Shown here: piece after piece, positions 32,623 through 34,414 of the stretch | Layout: each line of letters opens with the position of its first letter | Position numbering within the stretch: the first letter of the stretch is position 1 | Source of the DNA: an uncultured Bartonella sp. | GTDB lineage: Bacteria; Pseudomonadota; Alphaproteobacteria; Rhizobiales; Rhizobiaceae | Direction of reading: 5' to 3' | NCBI GenBank assembly: GCA_943913205.1 | Contig: CALTWN010000009.1 | Span: forward strand, 1 to 34,414 | Length of the DNA stretch: 34,414 nucleotides | Notes under the pieces: generated by a model | What the model saw: only the letters and a program-made list of their open reading frames with translations | What the model was told of the DNA's origin: nothing | Database searches by the model: none | Made by a program: the position numbers and the translations under genes

Positions 32623-33678
32623 TTAGCTTCCATGCTGCATAACAATACCTTTAGCAAAGGCATTTCTTTGTGCTTCACGATCTTTAGGCGATGCTGGCAC
32701 TAAACCAAAATCAACTACCGCCCCATCATCACCTACCATAGCCTCTGATAGAAAGTAATTAACATATTCTTTCAAACCAGGACGAAACCTCAAATGACTT
32801 TTTTTAACATAAAAATATAAAGGTCTTGAAAGTGGATAACTACCATTTGCAACTGTAGTTACCGTTGGTTTGATATTATTAACTGATGCAACATTTAATT
32901 TATCGGCATTATTTTCATAAAAAGCTAAACCAAAAAATCCAACCGATTTTTCACTAGAGGCTAAACGAGCCAAACTTTCTGAGTAATCGCCGTCTATATC
33001 AATTGCCCTGCCGTCTTTACGTATAGCTATACATGCATCTTTAATTTGCTTATCTGCCATACCTTTTTTTTGCATAGCCTGATAAGCACCGCTTTCTTTG
33101 CAGCCAACAAGCATCATTTTTTCTTCGAAAACCTCTCTTGTACCATGCTTCTCTCCAGGGATATACGCCTCTATATCCCAGTTAGGCAATTTTTTATTTA
33201 CTTCACTCCATCTGGAAACATGATTTTCAACCAAAGTGCCATTTTGTATAGTTTTTGCTGTCAATGCTTTATAAATATCAGCGGGCTTCACATCCCAAGC
33301 ACTGCCAGCTTTTTTATTTGTTGCTAATACAATACCATCATAGCCAAAAATAACTTTTTGAATATTCTTCACGCCTGCAGCAAAGCAGCCTTTAAGCTCG
33401 CTTTGTGTAATAGGACGCGAAGCGTTAGCTATATCTACGCTATTATCCGCATCAGATAAACAAAATTCTTTTATACCTGCACCTGTACCACCAGATTCTA
33501 TAACGGGAGCTTTAAATTGTGAATAAGCCTCATGAAATTTATCTGATACCAATTTTGCATAAGGAAAAACGGTAGAGGAACCAGTTGCCCTTATTTGATC
33601 ATTTGCTCGTGCTGGTATTATTAGTATAGTAGTTAAAATCGCGACTACCAAAACCGCAAATATTTTATTTTTTATCAT
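32623..33678 (-). CDS. pstS: Periplasmic phosphate-binding protein PstS
   Basis: 351 residues. A signal peptide of about 25 residues ends at ARA; the mature part starts NDQIRATGSSTVFPYAKLV. Phosphate-binding residues appear in ATGSSTVFP, ESGGTGAGIKEFC and NASRPITQ, as in PstS of other alphaproteobacteria, and the periplasmic-binding fold continues to PASPKDREAQRN near the C-terminus. It has no lipobox. AAGGG precedes the ATG by ten bases. First gene of the pst operon, lying just downstream of the twin palindromes. No Pho box could be recognised in the short leader. Confidence 0.95.
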   Translation of the reverse strand: MIKNKIFAVLVVAILTTILIIPARANDQIRATGSSTVFPYAKLVSDKFHEAYSQFKAPVIESGGTGAGIKEFCLSDADNSVDIANASRPITQSELKGCFAAGVKNIQKVIFGYDGIVLATNKKAGSAWDVKPADIYKALTAKTIQNGTLVENHVSRWSEVNKKLPNWDIEAYIPGEKHGTREVFEEKMMLVGCKESGAYQAMQKKGMADKQIKDACIAIRKDGRAIDIDGDYSESLARLASSEKSVGFFGLAFYENNADKLNVASVNNIKPTVTTVANGSYPLSRPLYFYVKKSHLRFRPGLKEYVNYFLSEAMVGDDGAVVDFGLVPASPKDREAQRNAFAKGIVMQHGS

Positions 33679-33700
33679 TATATTTAGACCCTTTTATGCC

Positions 33701-33756
33701 AAGCATTATAGTATAATGCTTATTAAGCAAGCATTATACTATAATGCTTATTAAGC
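33701..33756 (-). repeat. Two tandem 28-base repeats, each holding a perfect palindrome, between gshB and pstS
   Basis: Two copies, 33701-33728 and 33729-33756, differ at one base. Each begins with a palindrome of two ten-base arms, AAGCATTATA and TATAATGCTT, around a single central base (G in the first, C in the second), followed by ATTAAGC. The gshB stop (33751-33753) lies inside the second copy. The arms read TATAAT on both strands, so they could serve as -10 boxes for pstS. As RNA they could also form hairpins that end gshB transcription, although G+C content is low. Function cannot be decided from sequence. Confidence 0.8.
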
Positions 33757-34414
33757 AAGCAAGTGCTTTTCAATTTTATCCCAAAATATTTCAGCCACAT
33801 CAATATCACTAAATTTTTTAATTTCTCTTATTCCAGTAGGAGATGTAACATTTATTTCCGTTATTTTATCTCCTATTATATCTATACCACATAAATATAG
33901 TTCTCGTTCTTGTAGCCATGGTGATATTAAAGAGCATAATTCGCGCTCTTTTTCTGTTATATCAGATCTATGCGCAATACCGCCTACATGCATATTAGAA
34001 CGCAACTCTGTTTTTGCTGGAATTCTATTAATAGCGCCAACGGCTTCTCCATCTACCAAGATAATACGTTTATCACCTTCAACAACTCTTTCTAAATATT
34101 CTTGTACAATAAAGGGTTCATTATAATATTTATCAAAAATTTCTAATAAAGAGTTTAAATTTTTATCATCTGGTTTTAAATAAAAAACTCCTGCCCCGCC
34201 GTTACCATATAGAGGCTTTATTATAATATCACGTTGTTGCTCGCGAAATTCCATTACATCTTTAATATCTCTAGTTATCAAAGTTTTGGGCATAAATTCA
34301 CTAAACTGCATAACAAATAATTTTTCTGGACTATTACGTACCCAAAAAGGATTATTTAAAATTAAAGTTTTTTCTCTTACAAAATCTAGAAGATAAGTAG
34401 TTGTTATATAATTC
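33751..34414 (-). CDS. gshB: Glutathione synthetase, C-terminal part (5' end off window)
   Basis: 220 residues are visible, about two thirds of the usual 315. The first visible stretch, reading through NNPFWVRNSPEKLFV, matches GshB and continues in frame to the window edge, so the ATG inside it (34311) is not the start. ATP-grasp features are IKPLYGNGGAGVFYL, FIVQEYLERVVEGDKRIILV (key residues Glu and Lys/Arg), VGAINRIP and the metal/ligand loop EINVTSPTGIREI. GshB joins gamma-glutamylcysteine and glycine to give glutathione. It precedes the pst operon on the same strand, separated by the twin palindromes. Confidence 0.95.
   Translation of the reverse strand, partial: NYITTTYLLDFVREKTLILNNPFWVRNSPEKLFVMQFSEFMPKTLITRDIKDVMEFREQQRDIIIKPLYGNGGAGVFYLKPDDKNLNSLLEIFDKYYNEPFIVQEYLERVVEGDKRIILVDGEAVGAINRIPAKTELRSNMHVGGIAHRSDITEKERELCSLISPWLQERELYLCGIDIIGDKITEINVTSPTGIREIKKFSDIDVAEIFWDKIEKHLLA

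Overview
This is a 34.4 kb chromosomal stretch of an AT-rich alphaproteobacterium, most likely a host-associated member of the Hyphomicrobiales (Rhizobiales) close to Bartonella. Three things point there: (1) the run mutL / DUF2093 / lpxK / waaA / DUF374 / DUF4170 / inositol-phosphatase family, a gene neighbourhood typical of that order; (2) four surface beta-barrel genes of the Omp25/hemin-binding-protein type; (3) a compact DEDDy exonuclease that matches NrnC, first described in Bartonella. The sequence is AT-rich by eye (composition was not computed). I see no intact transposase, integrase, CRISPR array or rRNA.

Layout. 1-3.1 kb: biotin genes, with bioF and a bioC fused to a hydrolase domain on the minus strand, divergent from bioB. 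3.1-4.0 kb: tRNA-Ser(GGA) and tRNA-Thr(CGT) flanking a small membrane protein and slyX. 4.0-5.8 kb: an unrecognised coiled-coil protein and a two-domain dCTP deaminase. 5.8-12.4 kb: mutL and DUF2093 run convergent to a minus-strand operon rluB-rsmD-IMPase-DUF4170-DUF374-waaA-lpxK that makes and modifies lipid A/Kdo and matures rRNA. 13.9-17.7 kb: tadA, a small lipoprotein and ileS. 17.8-23.6 kb: an accessory island with four outer-membrane barrel genes on the minus strand, three followed by clear hairpin terminators, and interrupted by about 2.2 kb without an intact gene. 23.7-27.8 kb: a tight operon for aminopeptidase M29, mutM, an M20 peptidase and nrnC. 28.0-34.4 kb: a frameshifted DUF805 gene, the phosphate uptake operon pstSCAB-phoU, and the 3' two thirds of gshB.

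How the genes work together. The minus-strand operons are tightly packed, with ATGA, TAATG or TGATG stop-start overlaps at bioF/bioC, rsmD/IMPase, mutM/M20, pstC/pstA and pstA/pstB. The biotin genes suggest de novo pimeloyl synthesis by the BioC route, unlike the BioZ route of many relatives. The pst operon lies without phoR or phoB beside it.

Most notable: the gap between the barrel genes contains the frameshifted remains of a large superfamily-1 helicase with a C-terminal nuclease-like domain (about 20.03-20.64 kb, minus strand, probably extending further). This is a dead gene recognisable only by patching together reading frames. Other points of interest are the bioG/H-bioC fusion, a 101-base rluB/rsmD overlap, a 49-base antisense overlap between lpxK and the DUF2093 gene, and two tandem near-identical palindromes directly upstream of pstS. 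I found no convincing wholly new system.
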